Assembly (NCBI GenBank): GCA_964352025.1
Contig: CAYGPZ010000029.1
Coordinates: 1-15,537 of the forward strand
Source of the DNA: Hirschia sp964352025
GTDB taxonomy: Bacteria; Pseudomonadota; Alphaproteobacteria; Caulobacterales; Hyphomonadaceae
Length of the DNA: 15,537 nucleotides
Direction: 5' to 3'
The notes under the pieces were generated by a model. The model was not told where the DNA came from and did no database searches. It worked only from the letters and a program-made list of their open reading frames with translations. Position numbers and translations under genes: made by a program. Each line of letters starts with the position of its first letter. Within the stretch, counting starts at the first letter, position 1. Below, one piece after another: positions 7,850 through 14,461 of the stretch.

Positions 7850-8039
7850 GATTTTCTCTTTGGGCTAATCCCGCCCGCCTAACTNNNNNNNNNNNNNNNN
7901 NNNNNNNNNNNNNNNNNNNNNNNNNNNNNNNNNNNNNNNNNNNNNNNNNNNNNNNNNNNNNNNNNNNNNNNNNNNNNNNNNNNNTCGTCTTGAGAAGATG
8001 TCATGATTTTCTCTTTGGGCTAATCCCGCCCGCCTAACT
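7830..8039. repeat. 55-bp direct duplication flanking the scaffold gap
   Basis: Positions 7830-7884 and 7985-8039 are identical over 55 bp, and the Ns fill exactly the space between them. The duplicate includes the start codon and first codons of the HAD gene. An overlap equal to a common assembler k-mer size, placed exactly at two contig ends, points to a join of contigs that actually overlap. Collapsing it would remove 155 bp and leave about 64 nt between the lipoprotein stop and the HAD start. Confidence 0.85.
7885..7984. other. Assembly gap (100 Ns)
   Basis: The run of Ns is exactly 100 long, the conventional filler for a gap of unknown size. It lies between the HAD hydrolase gene and the small lipoprotein gene. 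Given the matching 55-bp flanks, the real gap is probably zero or negative. Confidence 0.99.
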
Positions 8040-8068
8040 TAGCTTACCGCGCTATCAAAACGCGAAAA

Positions 8069-8551
8069 CTACTCCGCAGCTTCTAAACTTGGTACTTCCA
8101 CGCCAGGAAGGTCAAATTCACCTGACTTTACTTTGTTCGCAAAACTCCAACAAGCTTGTGATGTAGGGATTTCTGTTTGCAATGAAGCATCTGCTAGTAA
8201 TTGTGCGTCTTCAGCAAACTTGGCACGAACTTCATCAATAAACTCCCCTGTTTCCTGCGCACTCTTAATCGTCGCAGTCACTTGAGCTTTGTTTCTCGTG
8301 TCGTAGGCAACAAAAATTTCTTCAAGCTCTAAATCATCAGAATAATTTTCTACACACGCAACACCAACCTTGGTGACATGAAAGGCAGGCAGCATTTTAT
8401 CGAACAATGCCTGATTTTCTTGAGATAATTCAGAAGAAACAACGGCCTCTTCAGACGCGCCTTCTGTATTTGAAGACTTCTCTGCGTTACATCCGACTAG
8501 TCCAACAGCACAAATGGCTGAGACCCCGATAAGTTTCAAATTACTTCGCAT
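8069..8551 (-). CDS. Small lipoprotein of unknown function
   Basis: This 160-residue protein starts with a lipoprotein signal ending in lipobox LVGC, with Cys21 as the lipid anchor. The ATG at 8551 is chosen because GGAG lies 6 nt upstream; an in-frame TTG at 8563 would extend it by four residues. The mature part is rich in Glu, Asp, Ala and Ser. It has two further Cys (in VACVEN and QACWSF) that could form a disulfide in the periplasm. No enzymatic motif is recognised. It lies upstream of and in line with the HAD and sulfotransferase genes, and would form one transcript with them if the gap is artefactual. The Ser after Cys21 is preceded by Asn-Ala-Glu-Lys, so no inner-membrane retention Asp is at +2. 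Confidence 0.75.
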   Translation of the reverse strand: MRSNLKLIGVSAICAVGLVGCNAEKSSNTEGASEEAVVSSELSQENQALFDKMLPAFHVTKVGVACVENYSDDLELEEIFVAYDTRNKAQVTATIKSAQETGEFIDEVRAKFAEDAQLLADASLQTEIPTSQACWSFANKVKSGEFDLPGVEVPSLEAAE

Positions 8552-8566
8552 CAAATTCTCCAATTT

Positions 8567-8588
8567 CCTCTAGGTATTTCCCTAGAGG
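8567..8588 (-). promoter_or_regulatory. Leader hairpin upstream of the small lipoprotein gene
   Basis: CCTCTAGG (8567-8574) and CCTAGAGG (8581-8588) are perfect complements with a 6-nt loop. They sit 16-37 nt upstream of the lipoprotein start at 8551. The hairpin may stabilise the mRNA leader or be an operator. Confidence 0.35.
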
Positions 8589-8620
8589 GTCTTGCGAACC
8601 AAATAAAGTGATTTCGTGCT

Positions 8621-8642
8621 AATCTCGCCAATATGCGAGATT
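8621..8642 (-). terminator. Hairpin just after the rep stop codon
   Basis: AATCTCGC (8621-8628) and GCGAGATT (8635-8642) form a perfect 8-bp stem with a 6-nt loop, beginning about 8 nt after the rep stop. On the minus strand no long U-run follows, so it is a weak or Rho-assisted terminator, or a processing signal. Confidence 0.45.
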
Positions 8643-8650
8643 ATATAAGC

Positions 8651-9931
8651 CTAACTCGGCTTGCCACGTGTTTTGAACCAGTTTTTGCAAAAGCCTTTAA
8701 AGGCGGCGTCTGGTTTGCGGGGAATAACATCTGAAGCGTTTTCTGGTTCGACGCCAGCTAATGCGTTTTTCAGACGTTTGCCTATCCATGTGCGCCATTC
8801 ATCTTCAAGGAAGTAGACATCCCAACCAGGCGCTTCAGCCTTAGCTGATTGATAACCGTCAGCACTGATCTTCATACGTCGTAATTGAATGGCGTAATCT
8901 TCAAGCTGCTCGTTCGCCCCCGTTGAACGATTAGACGACAATGTCGTGTGGGTCGCGTGCAGACGGTCAGATGCTAGATGACTATCGAGAAATTCTCGGC
9001 GCGATGTCGCGTGTAGAATATCATCTTCGATATACACATCATAATCTGGTAAGTGATTATCATTCACCACTTCATGTAACTTACGACGAAACTCTCTGCG
9101 TGTCGCTTGGGAGCCCGATTTGCGATGTAGTTTATCAACACCAATCGACCACCCCTCCTGACGCCCACAGTGCTTTCGAATAATCTCATAGACACGGCGC
9201 TCAATAGGACGACGCAAACGCCAATAATCACGATGCAAAGTCAGCACTTCATCGGCGCGGATAGCTTCCATCGTCCAGTCAGAGATTGTCACTTCTAAGC
9301 GTTCTGGTCTCAGGCCACCCTTTGGCGTGCGTCTGGTTTTCATTTTGACGCGTTCAAACAATCCAAACCATTCATCATGTTCAAATCCACCCGTTTTCAC
9401 ATTGGTGCGATAACGCGTTCCTTCCAGACGTTCGATCGAGTCGACAAGTGCCTCATAGTCCCTGCCCCCTGTCGGCCGGTTTGTGTAAGACAGGAAGTGA
9501 TATGGATCGATCACGATGGTTTTAGGTGTTTTACCCGAACGCTGTTTTTCTCGCATAATGTGAGAAATCGCGTAGATTAAGAGGTCCTTATCATAAATAG
9601 TGGGCAGACCTTTAATGCTTGGACGAAATTCAATCCAGCGACCATCGTGCTCAAAGCGACGCGGATTTCTATCTGGCTTTTTAGTCAGGGAGTAAAACGG
9701 ATATTCCAAACTCGCCATATCGCTTTTAAGGACAATGTCGACCAGTTCACAGACGAACAAATCCCCGACCGGATATCTTTCGGGCAGCAAGGGTGAGTGT
9801 TTGGGATTGGGATCCAACATTTCATCAAATAGCGGGCCAGTATCTTGTGGCGCGACAACCTCTCCAGCCAACACTTCTTCAGTCAGTGTCTTTTTTTCTA
9901 CATGTTTTGAGGATGAGGAGGATTTCACCAT
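8651..9931 (-). CDS. Plasmid replication initiator protein, RPA/RepA family
   Basis: This 426-residue protein resembles the replication initiator A (RPA) family of alphaproteobacterial plasmids. After a disordered N-terminus (1-45), the conserved core runs from about 50 to 310. It includes LPERYPVGDLF, the segment PFYSLTKKP, IYDKDLLIYAISH (112-124), and a C-terminal DNA-binding winged-helix-like stretch containing RDYWRLRRPIERRVYEIIRK (234-253). Its job is to bind iterons at the origin and open the DNA for replication. About 115 residues follow the core and are less recognisable. The ATG at 9931 lacks a clear SD. The upstream region is packed with iteron-like sequences from 9999 on, so Rep probably binds them and represses its own promoter there. 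The family call is confident; I give no allele name. Confidence 0.87.
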   Translation of the reverse strand: MVKSSSSSKHVEKKTLTEEVLAGEVVAPQDTGPLFDEMLDPNPKHSPLLPERYPVGDLFVCELVDIVLKSDMASLEYPFYSLTKKPDRNPRRFEHDGRWIEFRPSIKGLPTIYDKDLLIYAISHIMREKQRSGKTPKTIVIDPYHFLSYTNRPTGGRDYEALVDSIERLEGTRYRTNVKTGGFEHDEWFGLFERVKMKTRRTPKGGLRPERLEVTISDWTMEAIRADEVLTLHRDYWRLRRPIERRVYEIIRKHCGRQEGWSIGVDKLHRKSGSQATRREFRRKLHEVVNDNHLPDYDVYIEDDILHATSRREFLDSHLASDRLHATHTTLSSNRSTGANEQLEDYAIQLRRMKISADGYQSAKAEAPGWDVYFLEDEWRTWIGKRLKNALAGVEPENASDVIPRKPDAAFKGFCKNWFKTRGKPS

Positions 9932-9998
9932 AAGCGCGTTTCTAACTTATCCAGCGACCTAAAAGGCCCAAATTTGATTAAAACGTGTGTTTTCTGTC

Positions 9999-10675
9999 GG
10001 GAATTAGACACGCTTATGCAACATGAGTCCAATGAATTATCCATTAGAATGGCGTCCATTAAGGCTAAATCCCCTATAATTACGGTGTTTTATCCCCGTA
10101 TTTGGCGTATTCTAGTGATTAAATACTGATTCCGTAACTATGCGAGTCTTTTTCTCGGGAATCAGACACGTTTCTGTAGGATAAACTATTTTTATGGGGA
10201 TTAGACACGCTTTTAGACCGCTAATATCGTCCAAATCGGGCCACTTCTGGCGATTAGACACACCCTGAAACGAAAAAAGAGATAAAAACGGGGTAATTTT
10301 AGTGGAAAATAGCAAAAGTTGGCGATTAGACACGGTCTAAGATATTAACTTTTAAAGATCAGGCTTTTAGCTGGCGATCAGACACGTTTTTATGGGGTTT
10401 AGACACGTAAAAATGGCGAACAGACACAGAGTGTCTAATAGCCTGCTTTAAATACAATAGCTTACAAGCCAAATTTGACCCTTAACACTATATATAACAC
10501 ATATTTAAACACATAAGGCCATTTGAAGGATTGGGAGATCGATCAAAATTGAACAAAATTTACCTTTTTGACTTAACAATCAGCTCAAAACTGAACTTCA
10601 GCAAATAAACTGTGGATCAAAGTAGCAGTAAGGCAAATTTCCTATCCGTGTCTGTTTCCCCTGTATTTAGACACA
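9999..10675. repeat. Iteron cluster A, probable origin of replication (11 copies)
   Basis: Copies of a (G)GCGATTAGACACG-like sequence, listed by their 10-bp cores. Plus: 10003-10012, 10161-10170, 10200-10209, 10253-10262, 10325-10334, 10377-10386, 10398-10407, 10419-10428, 10666-10675. Minus: 10431-10439, 10647-10656. The invariant part is AGACAC; upstream bases are GGCG or GGG(G/A). The 10419-10439 pair is inverted (AGACAC AGA GTGTCT). An iteron array immediately upstream of rep is the classical layout of an iteron-controlled origin. Positions 10440-10600 are strongly AT-rich and could be the melting region. Four GANTC sites lie at 10025-10163. Confidence 0.8.
10611..10619 (-). promoter_or_regulatory. 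DnaA-box-like site
   Basis: TGTGGATCA differs at one base from TGTGGATAA, the complement of the DnaA box TTATCCACA. It lies between the AT-rich stretch and the last two iterons of cluster A, a plausible place for host DnaA to assist initiation. It is a single 9-mer, so only suggestive. Confidence 0.35.
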
Positions 10676-10961
10676 CCAACACCATTCACATTCTAAACCG
10701 TAATAATCAAACCAATTCAAAATGTCTTAAATTTCAAAGCTGAGCAGTTTTGAGAGGCCCTGATATCTGCATTTAAGATTAGATTGTTTTTGTGCGGCCT
10801 GCGAGCCCCATAGAGCCCCGTTCATGCATCTAGGCAGTCCGGACACAGTAAGGCTGCGAAACCCCACACAGAGCTACCAAAAACGATTTTGACCTAAATG
10901 AAAATGGAGGTGCATAACAACTTAAAATCACTTCGAAATAGAAGACAGATTGTTGAAGCCT
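10676..10961. other. Intergenic stretch with no recognised feature
   Basis: Between the last iteron of cluster A and the epimerase stop codon I see no gene, no iteron and no clear terminator hairpin. Together with cluster A it makes a 1,030-bp gene-free region from 9932 to 10961. The part near 10800-10860 is more GC-rich than the origin. Confidence 0.6.
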
Positions 10962-11930
10962 CTACACCCAGTCTTTAAACCAGTGTGCAAATTTACCTAT
11001 GCCCTCTTCCAAGGATGTTTTTGGTTTATATCCCAATTCTTTGTGCGCTCGGGAAATATCCGCCCAGGTACGTTCGACATCACCCATCTGCATGGGCTGG
11101 TATTCTTTGATGAGCGTTTTGTTGAACGCTTTTTCGATATTCCCGACCAGATCCATCAGCTTTTCAGGCTTGTCATTTCCTAGGTTATAAATCCGGTGCG
11201 GGACATCTAAACCCAGATTTGAGGCTGGATTGTCCATCGCGGCGACAATCCCCTTCACCACATCATCAATATAGGTAAAATCACGGCTCATTTCACCATT
11301 ATTGAATATCTGAACAGGTTGATCTTTCAGGAGTTTTTCAGAAAATATCCAATACGCCATATCAGGCCTTCCCCACTCTCCATAGACAGTGAAGAACCTA
11401 AGACCCGTGAGCGAAATTCCATATAAATGCGCATAGGAATGGGCGACCATTTCATTGGATTTTTTAGTCGCGGCATAAAATGATATCGGCGTATCTGTCA
11501 CATCAGCTTCGGCAAATGGCAGTTTCGTGTTCCCGCCATAAACAGATGAAGAAGAAGCATAGATAACATTTGCAATATTCTCATTGCGCGCCAATTCGAG
11601 GATATTAAACTGTCCCTGCATGTTGGCTTGCGCGTAAACCGCTGGATTCTCTATAGAATATCTCACACCCGCCTGCGCGGCCAAGTGAATTATCGCGTCA
11701 AACTTATGCCCTTCTACAGCCGTGTTCAGGGCTTCTGCATCGGCAATATCAAGGCTTTCCAGAGAAAAATTTGCGTGGCTTTCCAACTGGTCTAACCGCG
11801 CTTTTTTCAGTGACAGATCATAATAGGTATTGAGGTTATCAATGCCGACTATGCTTTCGCCACGGGCTAACAAAGCTTTGCAAGTGTGTGATCCGATAAA
11901 ACCCGCAGCACCTGTGACAAGAATTTTCAT
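10962..11930 (-). CDS. NAD-dependent epimerase, probable UDP-glucuronate 4-epimerase
   Basis: This 322-residue protein is an extended short-chain dehydrogenase. The NAD-binding loop TGAAGFIGS (6-14) and Asp31 are present, as is the catalytic set Ser127/128 (YASSSSVYGG) and Tyr152-x3-Lys156 (FYAATKKSNE). Segments HLAAQAGVRYSIENP (82-96) and RFFTVYGEWGRPDMA (178-192) match bacterial UDP-glucuronate 4-epimerases, which make UDP-galacturonate for surface polysaccharides. Most of that family has Pro where Glu185 stands. UDP-glucose 4-epimerase-like alternatives are less likely. The start is backed by GGGAGAG 7 nt upstream. It is a single-gene unit sitting between two iteron clusters and is not part of the replication machinery. 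It is probably cargo for capsule or exopolysaccharide synthesis. Confidence 0.85.
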   Translation of the reverse strand: MKILVTGAAGFIGSHTCKALLARGESIVGIDNLNTYYDLSLKKARLDQLESHANFSLESLDIADAEALNTAVEGHKFDAIIHLAAQAGVRYSIENPAVYAQANMQGQFNILELARNENIANVIYASSSSVYGGNTKLPFAEADVTDTPISFYAATKKSNEMVAHSYAHLYGISLTGLRFFTVYGEWGRPDMAYWIFSEKLLKDQPVQIFNNGEMSRDFTYIDDVVKGIVAAMDNPASNLGLDVPHRIYNLGNDKPEKLMDLVGNIEKAFNKTLIKEYQPMQMGDVERTWADISRAHKELGYKPKTSLEEGIGKFAHWFKDWV

Positions 11931-11954
11931 AGATAATCTCTCCCTGACTTTTAT

Positions 11955-11976
11955 GAATTATGCCAATTGATAATTC
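11955..11976. promoter_or_regulatory. Inverted repeat upstream of the epimerase gene
   Basis: GAATTAT (11955-11961) and ATAATTC (11970-11976) are perfect arms around an 8-bp spacer, 24-46 bp upstream of the start codon. The position overlaps where the promoter should be, so it is a candidate operator. Two iteron copies lie a little further upstream at 12017-12049. Confidence 0.35.
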
Positions 11977-12351
11977 TTGACCAGAGGAAAGTTTGCTCCT
12001 GCTAATGACGCACCAACGTGTCTAATCCCCATTTTGGCGAACAGACACGCTTTTATTGCACAATAAACAGTCTACTTTTGCCTGAGAGTTGACCACGTGC
12101 CGGGCACAAAAGAGATTCATCCATGATTGGATTGACTTTATGCTAATATTACCCTACTAGGGTTTAAATGTCGTTACATAACATATGCTTATATGTGTCG
12201 GTGATGGCATGAGTTCGACCTCTCATGGGTTGGGGGGGACGCTGGCGATTAGACACGCCCTATTCAATTCCTCTCTTAAACCTGATTGGGTGTGTCTGAT
12301 TTGCTATAACGGGATACAAATCCTGATCTTCGAAAAATCATTTATATGAAG

Positions 12352-12384
12352 CGTGTCTGTTCGCCAGACTGGCGATTAGACACG
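12352..12384. repeat. Near-perfect palindrome of two facing iterons
   Basis: CGTGTCTGTTCGCCAG (12352-12367) and CTGGCGATTAGACACG (12369-12384) are reverse complements at 14 of 16 positions with a single base between them. It is the tightest iteron pair in the window. Facing iterons at one locus are typical operators for a dimeric Rep repressor. Confidence 0.6.
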
Positions 12385-12462
12385 GTGTGTTTAATTTATT
12401 CAAAAAAATAGCCTTCAAATTGTGTAGTTGTACAAGCGCCCTAAAACAATGAAGGGTAGATA

Positions 12463-12717
12463 ATGAATAACATTGAAGCATTGGTTGCACGTGTGGCCGT
12501 CCTTGAAAATTACGTCGTTGTATTAGCCACTATGGTAGCTATTCAAGAAGGAAAGCCAGTCGAAGAAATTGTCCATATATATAATTCGGCACACAGCATT
12601 GCAGTGAAGAGATATAACGACGCCCAACCCGGACCCGAAAAGACAATGGCCAAAAAGGCAATGTATGCCACACACGCTTGGTTTGAACGCCTTAAAGCGT
12701 TCTTACATGAAAAATAG
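12463..12717 (+). CDS. Small protein of unknown function inside the iteron cluster
   Basis: This 84-residue protein begins at an ATG with a purine-rich GAAGGG about 8 nt upstream. It is predicted to be mostly helical. Residues 1-30 form an amphipathic, leucine/valine-rich helix (EALVARVAVLENYVVVLATM) that could pair as a short coiled coil. The C-terminal half is basic and aromatic. There is no signal peptide or enzyme motif. I do not recognise the family. Iteron copies lie 79 bp upstream and 14 bp downstream, and it is the only plus-strand gene in the backbone's middle part. A role in plasmid copy control or maintenance is possible from place alone. Confidence 0.6.
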   Translation: MNNIEALVARVAVLENYVVVLATMVAIQEGKPVEEIVHIYNSAHSIAVKRYNDAQPGPEKTMAKKAMYATHAWFERLKAFLHEK

Positions 12718-12812
12718 ATAAGTTCTGGCGATTAGACACGCCCCCTCTCCCACCTTTTTAAAAAGTTGGATAAAGCGTGTCTAATCTGAGGGATAGGTGC
12801 GTTTAGCGTCTC

Positions 12813-13427
12813 CTATCTCACATATCTGGTGCGGCCTTCGGCGTGGAGGCGTGCGTTGATTGCTCCGAAGACATATGTGGTAACGTCGACATGGTTCTCT
12901 AGCGCGACCAGTTTGAGATAGTGGCGTGAATTCTCACTAATGCGGAAATTTAGTTGCACTTGTTTGCCTTTGGCCTTAATCCCTGCCCGCGCATTGTCGT
13001 GCTCTTCGATAAAGCCTTTTATGCGGCGCTGGTATTCACCAAATGGTGCTGCTTTTTCTTCGCCCAATTCTTGCGCAATACCATCCCTCGCCTCTGCAAG
13101 ACTTTGATATTCGCGCTGGTCTGGGTTTTTCACATCATAAGCCGCTTTTAGATCAGCTGGAGATACAGCTGGCCCCATACTGGCAGCTGGCTGATCAGGA
13201 TTTTCCGCTTGCTGCTCCCCTGCTCCCGCATTGGCCGCGTGGCCCAATGTTGAATGCATAAACCGGTTTTGCGGCTTGGCTTGCTCGGGCGGGTCAGGTT
13301 CATTCGCAGCAACCTGTTTTTCAACTGATTTTTGTGCCGTTGTCGTTTGGTCTGGTTTGGCTGCGTCTTTCTCATTATTGGGTTGGGCATTTCGAATATT
13401 CGGATTCAAATCTTTGAGAAAACTCAT
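12813..13427 (-). CDS. ParB-like centromere-binding protein with C-terminal ribbon-helix-helix
   Basis: This 204-residue protein has a long, polar, Pro/Gln/Ala-rich and probably disordered N-terminal part (1-90), a helical middle, and a C-terminal RHH-like fold. In the last, strand VQLNFRIS (157-164) is followed by helix 165-179 and helix 182-195. RHH proteins bind DNA as dimers through the strand and serve as the centromere-binding partner of small ParA proteins. The start at 13427 is one base after the parA stop, with GGAGG 9 nt upstream inside parA; a longer in-frame extension would overlap parA heavily and is not believable. The gene pair is thus translationally coupled. The protein is longer than typical RHH partners, mainly through the disordered part. 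The function is inferred from fold and neighbour. Confidence 0.72.
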   Translation of the reverse strand: MSFLKDLNPNIRNAQPNNEKDAAKPDQTTTAQKSVEKQVAANEPDPPEQAKPQNRFMHSTLGHAANAGAGEQQAENPDQPAASMGPAVSPADLKAAYDVKNPDQREYQSLAEARDGIAQELGEEKAAPFGEYQRRIKGFIEEHDNARAGIKAKGKQVQLNFRISENSRHYLKLVALENHVDVTTYVFGAINARLHAEGRTRYVR

Positions 13428-13428
13428 A

Positions 13429-14112
13429 TCATGCAGCCTCCCCTGACTTTGGATTAACTGATCGAGCACTTCTTGATTGCTCAAGACGGTCAGCTGTCCA
13501 GTTCCAAAGATCGCGCACTTCTTTTGCCGCTTGTGTGCGCGGATGCATGATGATTGGAGATGAGCCAGCTGCGGCTGCTTCCATAAATTGTGTGCGATCA
13601 TGAATAACCACGGGTGCCACAGGATATGAACATTTCACCTCAACAAATTGGCGCGCATCTTCGGCTAGATCTTTGAGGTCTTTTGGCACACGATTAATGA
13701 TAACAGCGCCCGGCGTATTAACCGTTGAAGCAATCGCAATCGTCGCTTCAATGGCTTCAAGATCGTAGGCTTGAGGCTGTGTCGGGATCAAAACAAGGTC
13801 AACTTCATTGGCAATCAGGAAACTTTCCTGACCAATATTTGGCGGCATATCAAAAATAATGAGGTCCCTTCCCTCATTTTTTGCAGCCTGCAGGAGCTGT
13901 GGGAGACGATTTATTGTCACCGCAATGGTCGCTGGCTCGCCATCTCCACCCGAAAGTGTGCGTTTATCGAACTGATTGAGGCTGGTGAGCTGCGGGTCTA
14001 GGTCAAAAATTGCGACTTTGCGGCCCTTTTCATGCGCTGCAAATGCCAAGTTTTGCGCAATTGTTGTCTTACCTGCGCCCCCTTTTTGACTGGCTATAGC
14101 GATTAATTGCAC
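13429..14112 (-). CDS. parA: ParA-family partition ATPase (small, type Ib-like)
   Basis: This 227-residue ATPase carries the deviant Walker A box KGGAGKTT (10-17) with signature Lys10. Walker A' is FDLDPQ (36-41), and Walker B is LIIFD ending at Asp88, followed by the MPPNIG turn. It lacks the N-terminal HTH of large ParA proteins, so repression of its own promoter is left to the small RHH partner. ParA forms ATP-dependent gradients on the nucleoid that move plasmid copies apart. The start is GTG at 14112 with GAGG 8 nt upstream; the nearby ATG is out of frame and hits a stop at once. The downstream RHH gene follows by 1 nt, and the likely centromere lies directly upstream. Confidence 0.92.
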   Translation of the reverse strand: MQLIAIASQKGGAGKTTIAQNLAFAAHEKGRKVAIFDLDPQLTSLNQFDKRTLSGGDGEPATIAVTINRLPQLLQAAKNEGRDLIIFDMPPNIGQESFLIANEVDLVLIPTQPQAYDLEAIEATIAIASTVNTPGAVIINRVPKDLKDLAEDARQFVEVKCSYPVAPVVIHDRTQFMEAAAAGSSPIIMHPRTQAAKEVRDLWNWTADRLEQSRSARSVNPKSGEAA

Positions 14113-14206
14113 GCGCTCATCCTCTTTTAGCTGCTTATTTCAAGCTGATCTGCCAAAAAACTGAATGAAATTAGTTTCTATAAACCTAACACTCTACCAT
14201 AATAGA

Positions 14207-14334
14207 TTTATAGCAGTGTTGCAGTATGGATGTATGTCTATCTATAGAGTTAGCAGTATAGCTGTATATACAGCTATACATCCGTACATATAGATGTATC
14301 GCGGTATAGCGTGTTAGCTAGCTAGATGTATATT
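14207..14334. promoter_or_regulatory. Palindrome-rich repeats upstream of parA, probable parS centromere and par operator
   Basis: A perfect 24-bp palindrome occupies 14256-14279 (half GTATAGCTGTAT). Around it GCAGTAT occurs at 14221 and 14253, GCGGTAT at 14301, and GGATGTA at 14228-14234 faces TACATCC at 14277-14283. TATAG/CTATA half-sites recur at least six times, and TAGCTAGCTA lies near 14315. Such short repeated half-sites ahead of parA are the usual RHH binding array, doing double duty as centromere and operator. The remaining part of 14113-14461 holds the CtrA box and the leader of the next gene. Confidence 0.65.
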
Positions 14335-14355
14335 TTCGTGATTTTACGCACATGC

Positions 14356-14370
14356 TTAACCCAGCCTTAA
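14356..14370. promoter_or_regulatory. CtrA-type box between parA and the membrane-protein gene
   Basis: TTAA (14356-14359), seven bases, TTAA (14367-14370): a perfect core of the CtrA recognition site. It lies about 90 bp before the start of the plus-strand membrane-protein gene and 240 bp before parA. It is the only other such box found in the window, and both are intergenic. Confidence 0.4.
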
Positions 14371-14461
14371 GCACAAAGGTTCACATTGAAGGCTCATATT
14401 AAAAGAGTAGGGTGCATCCAGCCTTGGCTGTCGCATCTTTAATGAGTTGAAAGTGCGTTGG

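Larger units (their letters stand above)
12017..12785. repeat. Iteron cluster B (8 copies) flanking a small gene
   Basis: The same sequence as cluster A recurs here. Cores in plus orientation: 12040-12049, 12248-12257, 12375-12384, 12731-12740. Minus: 12017-12026, 12291-12300, 12352-12361, 12776-12785. Unlike cluster A, half are inverted and many form facing pairs. It may be an incompatibility or copy-control locus where Rep bridges plasmids, or half of an origin split by the epimerase gene. Outside the iterons, the intergenic region 11931-12462 also has a 6-1-6 palindrome ACCCTA-C-TAGGGT at 12151-12163. Confidence 0.75.

Noticed and set aside
7985..8003. A second, truncated HAD hydrolase gene start after the gap
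   Set aside because: It is the duplicated contig end, not a second gene.
10112..10333. Minus-strand frame of 73 codons in the origin
   Set aside because: It runs through four iterons, and its repeated peptide pieces (SNRQ, CLIP) are just translations of the repeats; no SD.
9999..12785. Regular short repeats as a possible CRISPR array
   Set aside because: Copies are short (about 14 bp), degenerate, in both orientations and unevenly spaced, with no spacers of constant length and no cas gene; they fit iterons beside rep.
12792..12817. Inverted repeat GATAGG/CCTATC as terminator of the par operon
   Set aside because: Arms are 6 bp with a 14-nt loop, overlap the stop codon and have no U-run; too weak to call.
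13428..13601. N-terminal extension of the RHH protein upstream of 13427
   Set aside because: It would overlap the end of parA in another frame; the start at 13427 has an SD and a 1-nt coupling to parA.
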